Shown: piece after piece, positions 26,727 to 36,329 of the stretch
Position numbering within the stretch: the stretch's first letter is position 1
How the letters are laid out: the number at the start of each line of letters is the position of its first letter
Assembly (NCBI GenBank): GCA_004020315.1
Contig: SAQG01000001.1
Coordinates: forward strand, 1-64,000
Reading direction: 5' to 3'
DNA: 64,000 bases
Origin: Mesorhizobium sp.
GTDB lineage: Bacteria; Pseudomonadota; Alphaproteobacteria; Rhizobiales; Rhizobiaceae
Notes under the pieces: model-generated
The model's input: the letters and a program-made list of their open reading frames with translations, nothing else
The model's database searches: none
Told to the model about the DNA's origin: nothing
Made by a program: the position numbers and the translations under genes

Positions 26727-27559
26727 TGATCCGGGGGCAATCTTCCTCTTCCCGCATTGTCTCGCATGCTGTGCTTGTCACCGGCGCGATCATCATCGTC
26801 TTTCCGTTTCTGTGGATGATCCTTGCCTCGCTGACGCCACAGAGCGAGATCTTTGACGGCAGCCTGCTTCCAACGCCGACCCTTCACGGCGCAATCGACA
26901 ATTACGGCACTGCGCTCTCGGCAATTCCGCTGCTTCGGTTCATGGCAAATGGCTTTGTCGTGTGTCTGGCAATTCTTGTGTTGCAGATCGCGATTGCCAT
27001 CCCATGTGGCTATGCGCTGGCCAAGCTGTCCTTCCCGGGCCGCCCTATTCTGCTTGTCGGCGTCCTGCTCGGCCTTCTGATGCCGGTGCAGATACCAACC
27101 ATCCCGATCTACATAGCCCTCGCAAAATCCGGACTGCTCGACAGCTATGCCGCTCTGGTTCTGCCCTGGATCATTTCGGTGTTTGCCATCTTCCTGTTCC
27201 GGCAGTTCTTCGTGACCTTTCCCGATGAGGTGCTCGACGCGGCGCGGCTCGACGGTTTCAGCGAGCTATCGATCGCCTGGCGGATCATGCTGCCAGCAGC
27301 TTGGCCGGCCGTCGTCTCCTTCTCGATCTTCTCTATCGTGGCCCATTGGAACGATCTTTATTGGCCAATGGTGGTGATAACCAATCCCGACATGATGACG
27401 GCTTCGCTCGGCATTGCCTATTTCCGGCAGGCCGGCGAGGGCGCCGGAAATGTCGGTGCGCTGATGGCGGGGGGCGTTCTCGTAACTGCTCCCTTGGTCG
27501 CTTTTTTCCTTCTCATGCAGAAACACTTCATCCGAGGTCTGGTGCTCGGCCGACACTAG
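26726..27559 (+). CDS. Sugar ABC transporter permease (MalG/UgpE type)
   Basis: A 277-residue permease with the EAA loop EVLDAARLDGFSELSIA (about 163-179) and the typical C-terminal FIRGLVLGRH. ATG at 26726 overlaps the previous stop; a GTG one codon upstream is also in frame. Together with the genes on both sides it completes an ABC importer of the CUT1 class. Confidence 0.9.
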   Translation: MIRGQSSSSRIVSHAVLVTGAIIIVFPFLWMILASLTPQSEIFDGSLLPTPTLHGAIDNYGTALSAIPLLRFMANGFVVCLAILVLQIAIAIPCGYALAKLSFPGRPILLVGVLLGLLMPVQIPTIPIYIALAKSGLLDSYAALVLPWIISVFAIFLFRQFFVTFPDEVLDAARLDGFSELSIAWRIMLPAAWPAVVSFSIFSIVAHWNDLYWPMVVITNPDMMTASLGIAYFRQAGEGAGNVGALMAGGVLVTAPLVAFFLLMQKHFIRGLVLGRH

Positions 27560-27602
27560 CTCCGTCTCTAAAAACCCCCATCTCAAAACTCAGGAGAGCA
27601 AT

Positions 27603-28853
27603 GTGAAAACAGTTGCAATGATCCTTGCTGCCGGTGTCGCAGCGGCAGCCATGCCAGCGCAAGCCGAGACGAAACTCAATGTCTATTACGCCTGGCCCGA
27701 ACACGAAGTGATCCACAAGCCAATTGCAGACCGCTTCATGGCGGGCCACCCGGAAATCAAGATCAGCTTCCGCGCTGCTGCGCCGAGTTATGACGAAGCT
27801 GTCCAGACGTTGATTCGTCAGAGCATGGCAGGCGAGTTGCCGGACGTTCACTATGTCGGCTTCAACGTGCTCCGTCCGCTCGTCACGCGCGGGCTCGTAA
27901 AGCCCATCGACGATCTCGTTGCCGCCCATCACCTGGCCGATAAGGGCTACACGGAACAAATCCTGTCTCTGGCAAGAATCGAGGGCCATCTGTACGGACT
28001 TCCCTTCGCCATGTCGACGCCGGTCGTTTATTACAATGCCGATCTCGTGAAGCAGGCGGGCGGCGACCCCGACAAGGTTCCGACCGATTGGGACAGCTTC
28101 GTCGCACTGGCCGGCAAGGTCGGTGCGCTCGGCAATGGAACGTCCGGCATGTATTACCAGCTCGGCTCGGACGACTGGGCCACGCAGAACCTGGTACGCA
28201 ACTTCGGCGGCCAGATGATGAACGACAAGGAGAGCGACATCGCTTTTGACGGTCCTGCAGGCCAGGCTGCCGTCAAGCTGTTCAAGCGGTTCCACACCGA
28301 CGGCGCTCAGCCGGCGATCGACTCCCATGCCGCCCGGCAGCTCTTCACCTCCGGCAAGCTCGGCTTCTTCTTCGCCTCTGCCGGCAGTGTGAGCGGTTTC
28401 GAAGGTGAAATTGGAGATCGGTTCAAGCTCCGCACAGCCAAGCAGCCGCTCGGCGCTGAAGATGCGACGATGCCGACGGGCGGCATGGTTGCGATAATCC
28501 TTACCGACGATCCCGCCAAGCGCGCCGCCGCCTGGGACTACGTCAAGTTCACCACAAGTCCTGAAGGCCAGAGCATTGTCGTGCCGAATACTGGTTATAT
28601 GCCGACCAACACGCTTGCCCTCGACAAGGATCATCTCGCCGGCTTCTACGATAAGCACCCGAACTGGTACACCAGCGTGCTTCAGACGCCCCGCGCCCGC
28701 CCGTGGTTCTCCTGGCCTGGTGATAACGGCGTGCAGATCGGGGAGGTCCTCCGCGACGAGATGACGGCTATTGCGCTTGGATCCAAGGAACCGGAAGCCG
28801 CTCTCGCAGACATGGCGTCCGAGGTTCGCGCACTCCTGCCGAAAACGAACTGA
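27603..28853 (+). CDS. Sugar ABC transporter binding protein (UgpB-like family 1)
   Basis: A 416-residue periplasmic protein with a Sec signal (MKTVAMILAAGVAAAAM, cleavage after MPAQA). The mature part starts ETKLNVYYAWPEHEV and contains ISFRAAAPSYDEAVQTLIRQ and LPDVHYVGFNVL, a layout close to the glycerol-3-phosphate/glycerophosphodiester binding protein UgpB. The start is GTG at 27603, with AGGAGA upstream; the overlapping ATG at 27601 is followed at once by TGA and is not used. Given the phosphodiesterase and phosphatase genes that follow, the ligand is probably a phosphodiester or a polyol/sugar phosphate. Confidence 0.88.
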   Translation: MKTVAMILAAGVAAAAMPAQAETKLNVYYAWPEHEVIHKPIADRFMAGHPEIKISFRAAAPSYDEAVQTLIRQSMAGELPDVHYVGFNVLRPLVTRGLVKPIDDLVAAHHLADKGYTEQILSLARIEGHLYGLPFAMSTPVVYYNADLVKQAGGDPDKVPTDWDSFVALAGKVGALGNGTSGMYYQLGSDDWATQNLVRNFGGQMMNDKESDIAFDGPAGQAAVKLFKRFHTDGAQPAIDSHAARQLFTSGKLGFFFASAGSVSGFEGEIGDRFKLRTAKQPLGAEDATMPTGGMVAIILTDDPAKRAAAWDYVKFTTSPEGQSIVVPNTGYMPTNTLALDKDHLAGFYDKHPNWYTSVLQTPRARPWFSWPGDNGVQIGEVLRDEMTAIALGSKEPEAALADMASEVRALLPKTN

Positions 28854-28914
28854 TCGCCTCGTCCGAGACGCTGCACGCTCCTGTGCGGCATCCCTCCCTT
28901 TTTCGGGATTATCC

Positions 28915-29724
28915 ATGAAACTCATTCATCTGACCGACCCCCATCTTGTGCCGTTAGGCGCCATGCTCTTCGGCTTCGATCCTGCCCAACGGCTTCGCAA
29001 GACCATTGAGCGCATCAACCGCGATCACGCCGACGCCGAGCTTTGCGTCGTGACTGGCGATCTCACTGACGAGGGAGATTTCGCTTCCTATGTCCTGCTT
29101 CGCGAGGTGCTGCAGGAACTGCGCGTGCCCGCCCGCCTTCTGCTCGGCAATCACGACAGCCGCGAGAATTTTGTTCGGGCGTTTCCTGGAGAGCCGCGCG
29201 ATGAGAACGGCTTTATCCAGTCGGTTCACGACGGATCTGCCGGGCGCCTCATTTTTCTCGACACATTGGTGGAAGGTTTCGGTCATGGCTCCTTGGACGA
29301 TGGTCGGCTCGAGTGGCTGCTGGCCCGGGTGGCCGAGGCGTCGGATGTGCGGGCCTACCTCTTCGTCCATCATCCGCTGCAGCCGATCGGCCTGCCGCAT
29401 TTCGAACCCTGGAGCACCGAGAATTGGCGCCCGATCATGCAGGCGATTGTCAGCGCCGGCAATGTGCAGCACATTTTCCACGGCCATGTGCATGTCGATG
29501 TTGGCGGCACCTGGAGCGGCATCCCTTTCAGTGCAAACCGCGGCGTGGCGCATCAGATCATTCCACATTTCACGCGGAGAGACGCGGACTTCGTCGAGGA
29601 TGCGCCCGCTTTTGACATCGCGATAATCGACGTTGATGGGGTCCTGGTGCATCGCTTCGAAGTTAGCGACCGACATGTGGTCGAGGTCTCCGCAGAAGGT
29701 TGGGTTCCCGAGGGCATGCAATGA
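28915..29724 (+). CDS. GpdQ-type binuclear metallophosphodiesterase (first copy)
   Basis: A 269-residue calcineurin-like phosphoesterase. The metal motifs are all present: TDPHL (D8, H10), GDLTD, GNHD, HHP and GHVH. The order and overall length match class III cyclic-nucleotide phosphodiesterases and glycerophosphodiesterase GpdQ, which also begins with a similar HISDTHF and LYGF segment. No signal peptide, so it acts on imported substrate. Its stop overlaps the start of the HAD phosphatase gene (ATGA), pointing to a two-step hydrolysis of a phosphodiester. It lies 61 bp after the binding-protein gene, in the same operon. Cyclic AMP hydrolysis is an alternative but fits the context less well. 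Confidence 0.85.
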   Translation: MKLIHLTDPHLVPLGAMLFGFDPAQRLRKTIERINRDHADAELCVVTGDLTDEGDFASYVLLREVLQELRVPARLLLGNHDSRENFVRAFPGEPRDENGFIQSVHDGSAGRLIFLDTLVEGFGHGSLDDGRLEWLLARVAEASDVRAYLFVHHPLQPIGLPHFEPWSTENWRPIMQAIVSAGNVQHIFHGHVHVDVGGTWSGIPFSANRGVAHQIIPHFTRRDADFVEDAPAFDIAIIDVDGVLVHRFEVSDRHVVEVSAEGWVPEGMQ

Positions 29725-30452
29725 ATCAACAGGCCTCTTATGAACTGGTCATCTTCGATTGCGACGGCGTTCTGATCGATAGCGAGACGCTGGCAAGTCG
29801 AATCGATGCCGAAGAACTTACCCGCATTGGCTATCCCATGTCGTATTCTGATGTGATTCTGCGGTTTACCGGCCTTTCCTCAGCCACCATGCGGAAAATG
29901 ATCGAAGAAGACTGGGGCCGCCCTCTACCCAGCGACTTCGACGTCATCGTGCAATCCAGGATAAAGGAAAGCTACCAGACGGAACTGCAAGCGATCAGCG
30001 GCATTGACCAACTCCTGCATCAGTTGCGATTGCCGCGCTGCGTCGCATCGAGCAGCGCCCCGGACAAGCTGCGGCTTGGTCTTGAACTGACGGAACTTTG
30101 GGCATACTTCCATCCCCACGTGTTCAGCTCCGCCATGGTAAAGGCCGGTAAGCCTGCACCGGACCTCTTCCTGTTCGCTGCCGCCCAGATGGGCACTAAG
30201 GCAGCGCGCTGCGTCGTGGTCGAGGACAGCATTGCAGGCGTTCGAGCCGGTGTGGCCGCGGGGATGATGGTGATCGGTTTCACCGCGGGCGGCCACTGCC
30301 ACGACGACCACGGTCAACGATTGCTGTCAGCCGGCGCTGCGGTGGTCGCGCGATCAGCCGAAGAACTTAGCGTCCTGCTGATGACGAGCGAAGTCCAGCC
30401 CAATACAAAATGGCAGGAGGCGGACCCGGTGGCAGCAGGTGCCGTAAGGTGA
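29721..30452 (+). CDS. HAD-superfamily sugar/polyol phosphatase (first copy, CbbY-like)
   Basis: A 243-residue HAD phosphatase: motif I FDCDGVLIDSE (DxD nucleophile), motif II SSS, motif III K in AGKPAPDLF, motif IV VVEDSIAGVRAG. The cap is of the alpha-helical C1 type, as in phosphoglycolate phosphatase and beta-phosphoglucomutase relatives. It should remove phosphate from the monoester released by the phosphodiesterase. It starts within the stop codon of that gene. Last residues run past the domain without known motifs. Confidence 0.87.
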   Translation: MNQQASYELVIFDCDGVLIDSETLASRIDAEELTRIGYPMSYSDVILRFTGLSSATMRKMIEEDWGRPLPSDFDVIVQSRIKESYQTELQAISGIDQLLHQLRLPRCVASSSAPDKLRLGLELTELWAYFHPHVFSSAMVKAGKPAPDLFLFAAAQMGTKAARCVVVEDSIAGVRAGVAAGMMVIGFTAGGHCHDDHGQRLLSAGAAVVARSAEELSVLLMTSEVQPNTKWQEADPVAAGAVR

Positions 30453-31004
30453 ACTGCAGCAGCTTCCCATCCACTCAACCCCACAAAAATGTCTTCCTGT
30501 ACCGACTGTCCCGGCGATTCCGTCCACTTGATATCCCTTGCATTCGATATCGGCGAAGTCTGACAGGCGGATGCGGCATGGGGCGGGCGCGCAAGCGACA
30601 CTCAACGGTGTTCGACCGAGCTGCTCACAAATTACAATTGAGGGTCAAGAAGGAGCATTCGTGTCTGCGTGGGGGAACTCACCGGAGCTCGAAGCACAGG
30701 CCCGTGGCACCGTTTCGATGATGGACGAGTTACTTCATGATCAACCGAAAGCGATAGCGACCGAGGTCCCTTATGCGGCCCGAGCATTTACAACTCGCGA
30801 CATTTATTGCCGTTCGTCGGTCAAGTGTTTGCTTGGAATCGAACACCTCGATCCGGGCGGCAGAGAGGGGCGACCCCTCACTGCTCACGGTTCGCTGTCA
30901 GACGCCTGAAATAGATGGTCACCACAACGACGGCAATCAAGTGGCCTGACGCAGCAGCGGTCTCTTGTCCCTCCCAGGGTCGGGCCCAATCTGAGTGTGG
31001 AGCA
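30453..31004. other. Spacer between the two phosphodiesterase-phosphatase pairs
   Basis: A 552-bp gap with only unconvincing open frames (for example 30538-30909, plus). None resembles a known family. It may hold an eroded gene or a promoter for the second pair, as it separates otherwise compact gene pairs. Confidence 0.35.
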
Positions 31005-31787
31005 ATGCAGAAAATCATTCATATCACGGATCCTCATTTTGTTGCCCCTGGCAAGACGCTTTACGGCATCGATCCGGCGCAGAGATTGCGCGACACCTTG
31101 GACCATGTCTCGTGCGTACACGCAGATGCCAAGCTCATCCTTATTACCGGCGATCTTGCTGATACAGGCGATCCAGCCGCTTACGCACTCTTGCGCGAGA
31201 TCTTGTCGGAGGTCCGGCTCCCGGTCCATTTGACGATCGGCAACCACGATGACCGCGGCGCATTTCGAGGCGTATTCGGCGGGGAAGGATTCGTTCAGGC
31301 GGCTGTCGACTTGCACGACTGGCTCGTCGTCTTGCTCGACACAAAGGACGACATCAGCCATTTCGGTTGTCTTGACGGTGGCCGGTTTGAATGGCTGCAG
31401 GACCAGCTTTTCCGTGCCGCCGGCCGACCAGTCGTGGTTGCTATGCACCATACGCCGGCGGATTTGCATGTGCCTTGTTTTAAGACGAGCGATATGAAGG
31501 AGTCCGATCGGCTCCTTTCCATCCTTCGGAAAAACGCATCGGTCCGCCACATGCTCTTTGGTCACCGGCATGTTGCTGCAGCAGGCAGTTTGTCGGGCAT
31601 ATCGTTTACTGCCAGCCGTGGCACGGCGCAGCATATCGTTCTGGACTGGGAACAATATGGCAAGCCCATATTTGTGGCGGCTGCGCCATCATACGATGTC
31701 GTCATGTTGGACGGATCGGATGTCGTTGTCCATCGTCACGAGGGACTTGATCAGCTGCCTGTCATTCGTCCCGGTGATCCGAAATGA
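31005..31787 (+). CDS. GpdQ-type binuclear metallophosphodiesterase (second copy)
   Basis: A 260-residue paralogue of the enzyme at 28915, with TDPHF, GDLAD, GNHD, HHTP and GHRHV motifs complete. The two proteins share the opening pattern IxHITDPH and YGIDPAQRLRDTL but differ strongly elsewhere, so the pair is an old duplication or two acquired paralogues rather than a recent copy. The stop overlaps the ATG of the second HAD gene. Different substrate specificity, for example another head group, is likely. Confidence 0.85.
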   Translation: MQKIIHITDPHFVAPGKTLYGIDPAQRLRDTLDHVSCVHADAKLILITGDLADTGDPAAYALLREILSEVRLPVHLTIGNHDDRGAFRGVFGGEGFVQAAVDLHDWLVVLLDTKDDISHFGCLDGGRFEWLQDQLFRAAGRPVVVAMHHTPADLHVPCFKTSDMKESDRLLSILRKNASVRHMLFGHRHVAAAGSLSGISFTASRGTAQHIVLDWEQYGKPIFVAAAPSYDVVMLDGSDVVVHRHEGLDQLPVIRPGDPK

Positions 31788-32479
31788 TGGCTTCACCATC
31801 GATCAAAACGTCCGATCGGTCGCGGCCTCGACTGATCATCTTCGATTTTGACGGCACCCTTGCGGAGACGGAAATCGTAGCATCGGAGGTGATTTCGGCA
31901 AAACTTGCCGCGGAAGGTGTCCAGGTGCATCCAGATGAAATAACGGCAACGCTCTCCGGTGTTGAGCGGGACGATCAACAACGGCATCTGGAAAGACTTG
32001 TCGGTGTAAGCCTGCCGAAGAACTTCATGGAAACGGCCGCGGCTGAGATCCAGCTGGCCGCCTCTGGGACCCTGTCGGCGACACCTGGCGCGATTGAACT
32101 GCTCCAGTGGCTTTCCATTCCCTTTTGTGTCGCATCGAACACATCTCGTTTCGAACTCATCCACCGCATGAGAGCCGCCAGTCTCTTGGGGCTTGTAGGC
32201 TCACGGTTCTTCTCCTCCGATGACATCGGTGTCCGGAAGCCTGACCCTTCTGTGCTGCTATTGGCGGCGGAAATCATGGGCGTGTCTGCCAGAGAGTGCC
32301 TTGTCATTGAGGACAGCGTCATCGGTCTTAGTGCCGCGCGAAATGCAAATATGCGCTACTGCGCATTCGGGGGCGCCCGCCACCATACCAGTCGACTGAG
32401 GAATGACCTCCGGACCTTTGAGCCGGAGGCATTGTTGCTGAACTTGGCGGAACTTAAAGGTTTGCTTTGCCCAATGTAG
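31784..32479 (+). CDS. HAD-superfamily sugar/polyol phosphatase (second copy)
   Basis: A 231-residue HAD phosphatase with FDFDGTLAETE (motif I), SNTS (motif II), RKPDPSV (motif III Lys) and VIEDSVIGLSAAR (motif IV). It begins at ATG 31784 or 31787, both overlapping the stop of the phosphodiesterase gene. Together with its partner it repeats the two-enzyme arrangement at 28915-30452. Cytoplasmic. Confidence 0.86.
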   Translation: MMASPSIKTSDRSRPRLIIFDFDGTLAETEIVASEVISAKLAAEGVQVHPDEITATLSGVERDDQQRHLERLVGVSLPKNFMETAAAEIQLAASGTLSATPGAIELLQWLSIPFCVASNTSRFELIHRMRAASLLGLVGSRFFSSDDIGVRKPDPSVLLLAAEIMGVSARECLVIEDSVIGLSAARNANMRYCAFGGARHHTSRLRNDLRTFEPEALLLNLAELKGLLCPM

Positions 32480-32649
32480 AAAGAGGGCAGCGGCGTGGAC
32501 GGTCCGCCCGCGCCTGCATCCGGAACACCATACCCCGGCGGGCAGTGCAATGGCGGACAGGTCATCAAGCTTGGTGCGGGATGCGGTATGCGATCTGGTC
32601 GCCAGCGGGCCTAGCTCACAATCCAGAATCGCGCATTTTGTTGCCTAAA

Positions 32650-33330
32650 ACCCCGAGCTTCTTGGGGACTTATCTATCTCCAAACTCGTAAGTCAAACAA
32701 ACAGCGGAGAAGCGTCGGTTTTGCGTTTTTGCCGTACTCTTGGCCTCTCTGGGTTTCGCGAGTTCAGGGTGGCGTTACCGGGGAGATTGAGCGCGATAAA
32801 GCCCGGCGACTGACACAGCACCTCGCCACTGAACTCGCATGTAAGACCGGAAATTGTGCGAACCTGAGCGCGGCCTTCCTACATTCGGTTGAGGCCTCAG
32901 CTCGCCTTCTCGACTACGCCCAGATCGAGCGCCTGACGGAGCGACTACAGAGTGCTACGCGTGTCGAAGCTCTTGGTATGGGCGTCTCCGCAATCTGCGC
33001 AGAGCTACTGTCACAGCCGCCTGATCTAGCTGGGGACCCCGGATTGTGAACATCGCTCGCGGTCTGGCTCATGGGCTGGACGCTTCGGCTTATGCTATCG
33101 GCATCTCCTATGAAAGATATGAGCGAGAGACCGTCGCCTTTCTCAGAACTGGCCGCGACCGAGGAGCGCATACGCTTGCAATAACGACGCGTGACAAATC
33201 GCCAGTCTCTGAGGTGGCGCATGAGGTGCTCCTACTCAGCTCCGGCGCGGGCCTTGGCCGAACCTGGACCGGCAACGCTTATGCCTTCAATGGCTCTTCT
33301 GAGTGAGTGCATCGCCGAGTGTCTGAAGGG
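32650..33330 (+). pseudogene. RpiR-family regulator pseudogene
   Basis: Pieces in three frames: SGEASVLRFCRTLGLSGFRE and LPGEIERD around 32710-32790; a middle part through VEALGMGVSAICAELL up to a frameshift near 33040; an SIS part with AYAIGISYERYERET and GAHTLAITTRDKSPVSEVAH to 33270; and SMALLSECIAECL in a further frame. It resembles the intact regulator at 41948-42763 most. The N-terminus is missing. Confidence 0.8.
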
Positions 33331-33479
33331 GCACAGAAATGCTAGACTCCCAATGCCTCGCGAACCAAAGCATAGCTGTGCGAACGCTTGGTAAGATCTC
33401 TGTTGGTGCCAACACCGCCTTCAGCGAAGCCTTCCTTTCGCTCTTCAGATCGCCAAGTGTAGTTTTAGTCGGAGCCGGG

Positions 33480-33690
33480 CCTCTCCGAGGGCAATGACAA
33501 GAGATGCCACCCCGGGAAGTTCCGTCAGAACGGTCGCTCCGTTAGTGACGACGGCCGTCGTGCGGCGACCACCGAAGTATGGTCTACGAACAAAGAGAGG
33601 GCCAAGCGCAAACTGGTGAAACGACAGATGTACGGCCGCGGCAAGTTGGATCTAAAGGCCGTTAGTCGGCGGTGTAAAGAAATGTCACCG
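33480..33690 (+). pseudogene. ISL3-type transposase C-terminal scrap
   Basis: About 33590-33680 encodes KRKLVKRQMYGRGKLDL, the very conserved C-terminal end of ISL3 (IS204/IS1001/IS1165) transposases. Nothing else of the element is recognised. Confidence 0.5.
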
Positions 33691-34049
33691 AGAGTGGGTC
33701 AAAGCCCCCGTGGTAAGCGCTCGCCGGGCGGAACTGGTCAGGGTTGCGCAGTCCGCTAGTCTCTCATGTTCCCTGTCAAGGCTGAGCGCAAGACGGATGG
33801 TCTGCTCGGCGTGGGCGAAGCAGTCGGATCGGCTGAAGCTGCACAGGGCTGGGGGTGGAGCTCTGAGACGACGGTTGATCAGACTCTCATCCGCGGGTTG
33901 GATACCGCCTTCCGTGTCTTCGTCTCGGGGCTGTCCTCTGTCTAGAGGGCGGGCGTCGAGCGGGTTGGCTCGGCCACATAACTAGCGACGGGAGTTCCCC
34001 ACCGTGGCCCCACCCCCAACGCTGTGCAGCGGGTCGGGTCGAGACCTGT
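33691..34049. other. Spacer next to the IS110/IS1111 element
   Basis: No gene is supported. The part close to 34000 may be the terminal region of the transposase gene at 34050-35205. Confidence 0.3.
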
Positions 34050-35205
34050 CTATGACGGTGCGACCTCCCGACCGATAGCCCACAAGAAGGCGGCCATCTC
34101 GCGTGCGATCGCGGCCACGACCACTGGTGGCTTCTTGCCGGCGGCGTTCAGGCGGCGATAGCGAGTGCAGAGCCTGATTTGCGCCTTCCAGGCGATGTCG
34201 CGGACAGCCTTCGGCAGACCCTCGAGCCGGAGCCTCAGCGCTTCGCTGACCCTGGCGGGGTAGCGGTAAGTCCAAGCCGCTTCGACCAAGGCGCGGCGGG
34301 CGCGTCGATTGCCGGCGAGCGTAAGGCTCGACCGGCGGACCGTATCGCCAGTCGAGCGCTCTCCCGGAACCAGGCCGAGGAAGGCCATCAACTGCGGCGG
34401 CGTATCGAAGCGGCGCACATCGCCGATCTCGGCCGCGAAGATCACTGCCACCAGGAACGAGGCGCCGCGCATCGCCTGATAGGCCTCGACGACCCGTGCC
34501 ATGGACCAGGTCGGCACGATGGTGCGCAACTGCTCGTCCAGGCGGCGTAGCCGCTGAGCGGCGTCCTCGATCGCGTCGATCTTCTCCTGGAAGACAATCT
34601 GCTGCGCCATATGCTCGAAGCTCTGGCGGGCAAGCCAGCGCCGGTGCGCCAATGTCCAATGACCGCCGCCCTCGTAGATCCGGCCATGGCGCAGAAGGAA
34701 GGAGAGCAGTTGCTGGCGTTTACGGCGCAGATCGTCGCCTGCAGTTTCCCGGGCCCGAACCAGATCGCGGACAGCCTCATGGACGACGTCCGGCACCCAC
34801 ACTCCAGTCAGCTCGCCCGCCCGATGCAGCCGCGCCAGCGTGACCGCGTCCCGTCGGTTCGTCTTGATCCGCTCGCCCGACCGCTTCGGGATCAGGGCCG
34901 GCGCAACCACCATGCAGTCGTGACCAAGATCGCGAACCTGCCGGCACAACCCGTAACCCGTCGGCCCGGCCTCGAAGCAGACGTGCAGTCGATCATACTT
35001 CTTTCCCAGCTTCTTTGATCGTCCGCTCTATCGCTGCAGGACTATTTTCGACCTCGCCGACAAACCGGACCTCGCCGGTGCGGCCGCCCTCCGCGATCGC
35101 CACCGCGTGCTTCTTCTTGGCTACATCAAACGCGACAAACGCTTCGCTATACTCTCCCATGGCTCGCCCTCCGTGCGTGAGGATCGGCTCGGCCCATCCG
35201 AGCAA
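34050..35205 (-). pseudogene. IS110/IS1111-family transposase with one frameshift
   Basis: The N-terminal DEDD part starts near 35157 (MGEYSEAFVAFDVAKKKHAV), breaks near 34990, and resumes in another frame as LCRQVRDLGHDCMVVAPALI with RSGERIKTNRRDAVTLARLH. The C-terminal domain includes MRGASFLVAVIFAAEIGDVR, PPQLMAFLGLVPGERSTGDT and RRSSLTLAGNRRARRAL. All domains are present and only one indel is needed to restore a protein of about 370 residues. It may have died recently; a programmed frameshift is not usual for this family. Confidence 0.8.
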
Positions 35206-35586
35206 CCCTCGTCTCTTAATCGCACGAAAGGGCGGGCCACCGATCTCAGCCCTGGAACATGACGTCTAGCGTGGCGAAGCGACGAGCGCAGGAAATGGTT
35301 TGCGCGCAGGTCAGGTGCGTCGAGCGCCTAACGCCTCCTAGATCTTTCCGCGTCCGGTCCTCTGAGGCTTCCGCATCCGAGCGCCACGGCTGGCCATGGT
35401 CACACCTCATACGCATGGTGTATGCAGCTGAGGCGGCGCGCGGTGCATGCGTCATGTCCGGATGTCGAGAAATAGCACGCCGCAGAAACTCAAATTCTGC
35501 TAATCGAACGTTCAAAGGACGTCGAAACAAGGGGAAGCGTAGAGATGTGGTTTTGCAAAAATGCGGCCCAATGTCGTCGGACAGAA
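35206..35586. other. Spacer upstream of the GntR gene
   Basis: No gene is supported. The GntR promoter should lie in the last 100 bases; GGGGAAGCG sits about 55 bases before the ATG at 35587. Confidence 0.3.
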
Positions 35587-36264
35587 ATGCCCAGTTTGGC
35601 TATTGAAGCCAAGAAGAACGCAAAAGCCGATGCAGCCTACGACGCGGTACTTCAATTGCTCTACAGCAAATCCCACATGCCGGGGCAGCATCTCAGCGAT
35701 AAAGAGCTAGCGTCCGACCTCAACATCGGCCGGACTCCTATACGCGAAGCACTTATCCGACTTGCAGCGGAAGGGAAGATCGTGTCCTTTCCTCAAAGGG
35801 GCTACTTTACGAGACCTCTGGTCGAGTGGGTTCTATTGGACTCGTATGTGGTGGCGCGCGAAACACTTACCTTCGCCCTAACTCGTACACGGACTCACCC
35901 TCTCGACCGAACCGCCCCCTCTGGTGAGTTATCTCCAACGGAGCTCGCTCTTCGAGCGGAAGAAATATTCACTGACATAGCTCTGGGGGCATGTAATTGC
36001 GAAATTTGCCATATCATCGACAAGTTCTGTTTCTGCTCTCATGCCCTTCGCATGGAAATAACCGCGTCTGAGCTTTCCCCGGCTTTTCGAACCAGTCTTG
36101 CAAGGCTAACTGACGCAATGCCTCAGCTCGGCAAGACTACGAGCGCAGTGGCATCCGCATTGACTAACCACCTTGATGTAGAACAGCGCGCAGTGTCGCG
36201 CGCTTTGCAAAATATGAGCAGGAGACAGCTGGCAAACTTCACGTTTACAAAGAAGTATTGGTGA
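35587..36264 (+). CDS. GntR-family regulator with a cysteine-rich C-terminal domain
   Basis: A 225-residue protein. The winged helix is at about residues 12-78: DKELASDLNIGRTPIREALI followed by LAAEGKIVSFPQRGYFTRP, a textbook GntR DNA-binding domain. The effector domain is helical and near the FadR/FCD type in length, but carries five Cys within 15 residues (136, 138, 141, 148, 150), which FCD domains normally lack. It may sense a metal or redox state. Start ATG 35587 is preferred over the GTG/ATG at 35545 because it places the HTH as usual. It precedes the DegT operon by 1 kb with IS debris between. Confidence 0.8.
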   Translation: MPSLAIEAKKNAKADAAYDAVLQLLYSKSHMPGQHLSDKELASDLNIGRTPIREALIRLAAEGKIVSFPQRGYFTRPLVEWVLLDSYVVARETLTFALTRTRTHPLDRTAPSGELSPTELALRAEEIFTDIALGACNCEICHIIDKFCFCSHALRMEITASELSPAFRTSLARLTDAMPQLGKTTSAVASALTNHLDVEQRAVSRALQNMSRRQLANFTFTKKYW

Positions 36265-36329
36265 GCGATTTTCGCCGACATCAGCCGAGTAGCTGAGCCA
36301 TTCGGCTTGGGCCGTCGCAGGAGGGCTGC

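Noticed and set aside
27528..28925. A 465-codon minus-strand open frame opposite the second binding-protein gene
   Set aside because: It is antisense to an intact periplasmic binding-protein gene with signal peptide and Shine-Dalgarno, and shows no homology of its own.
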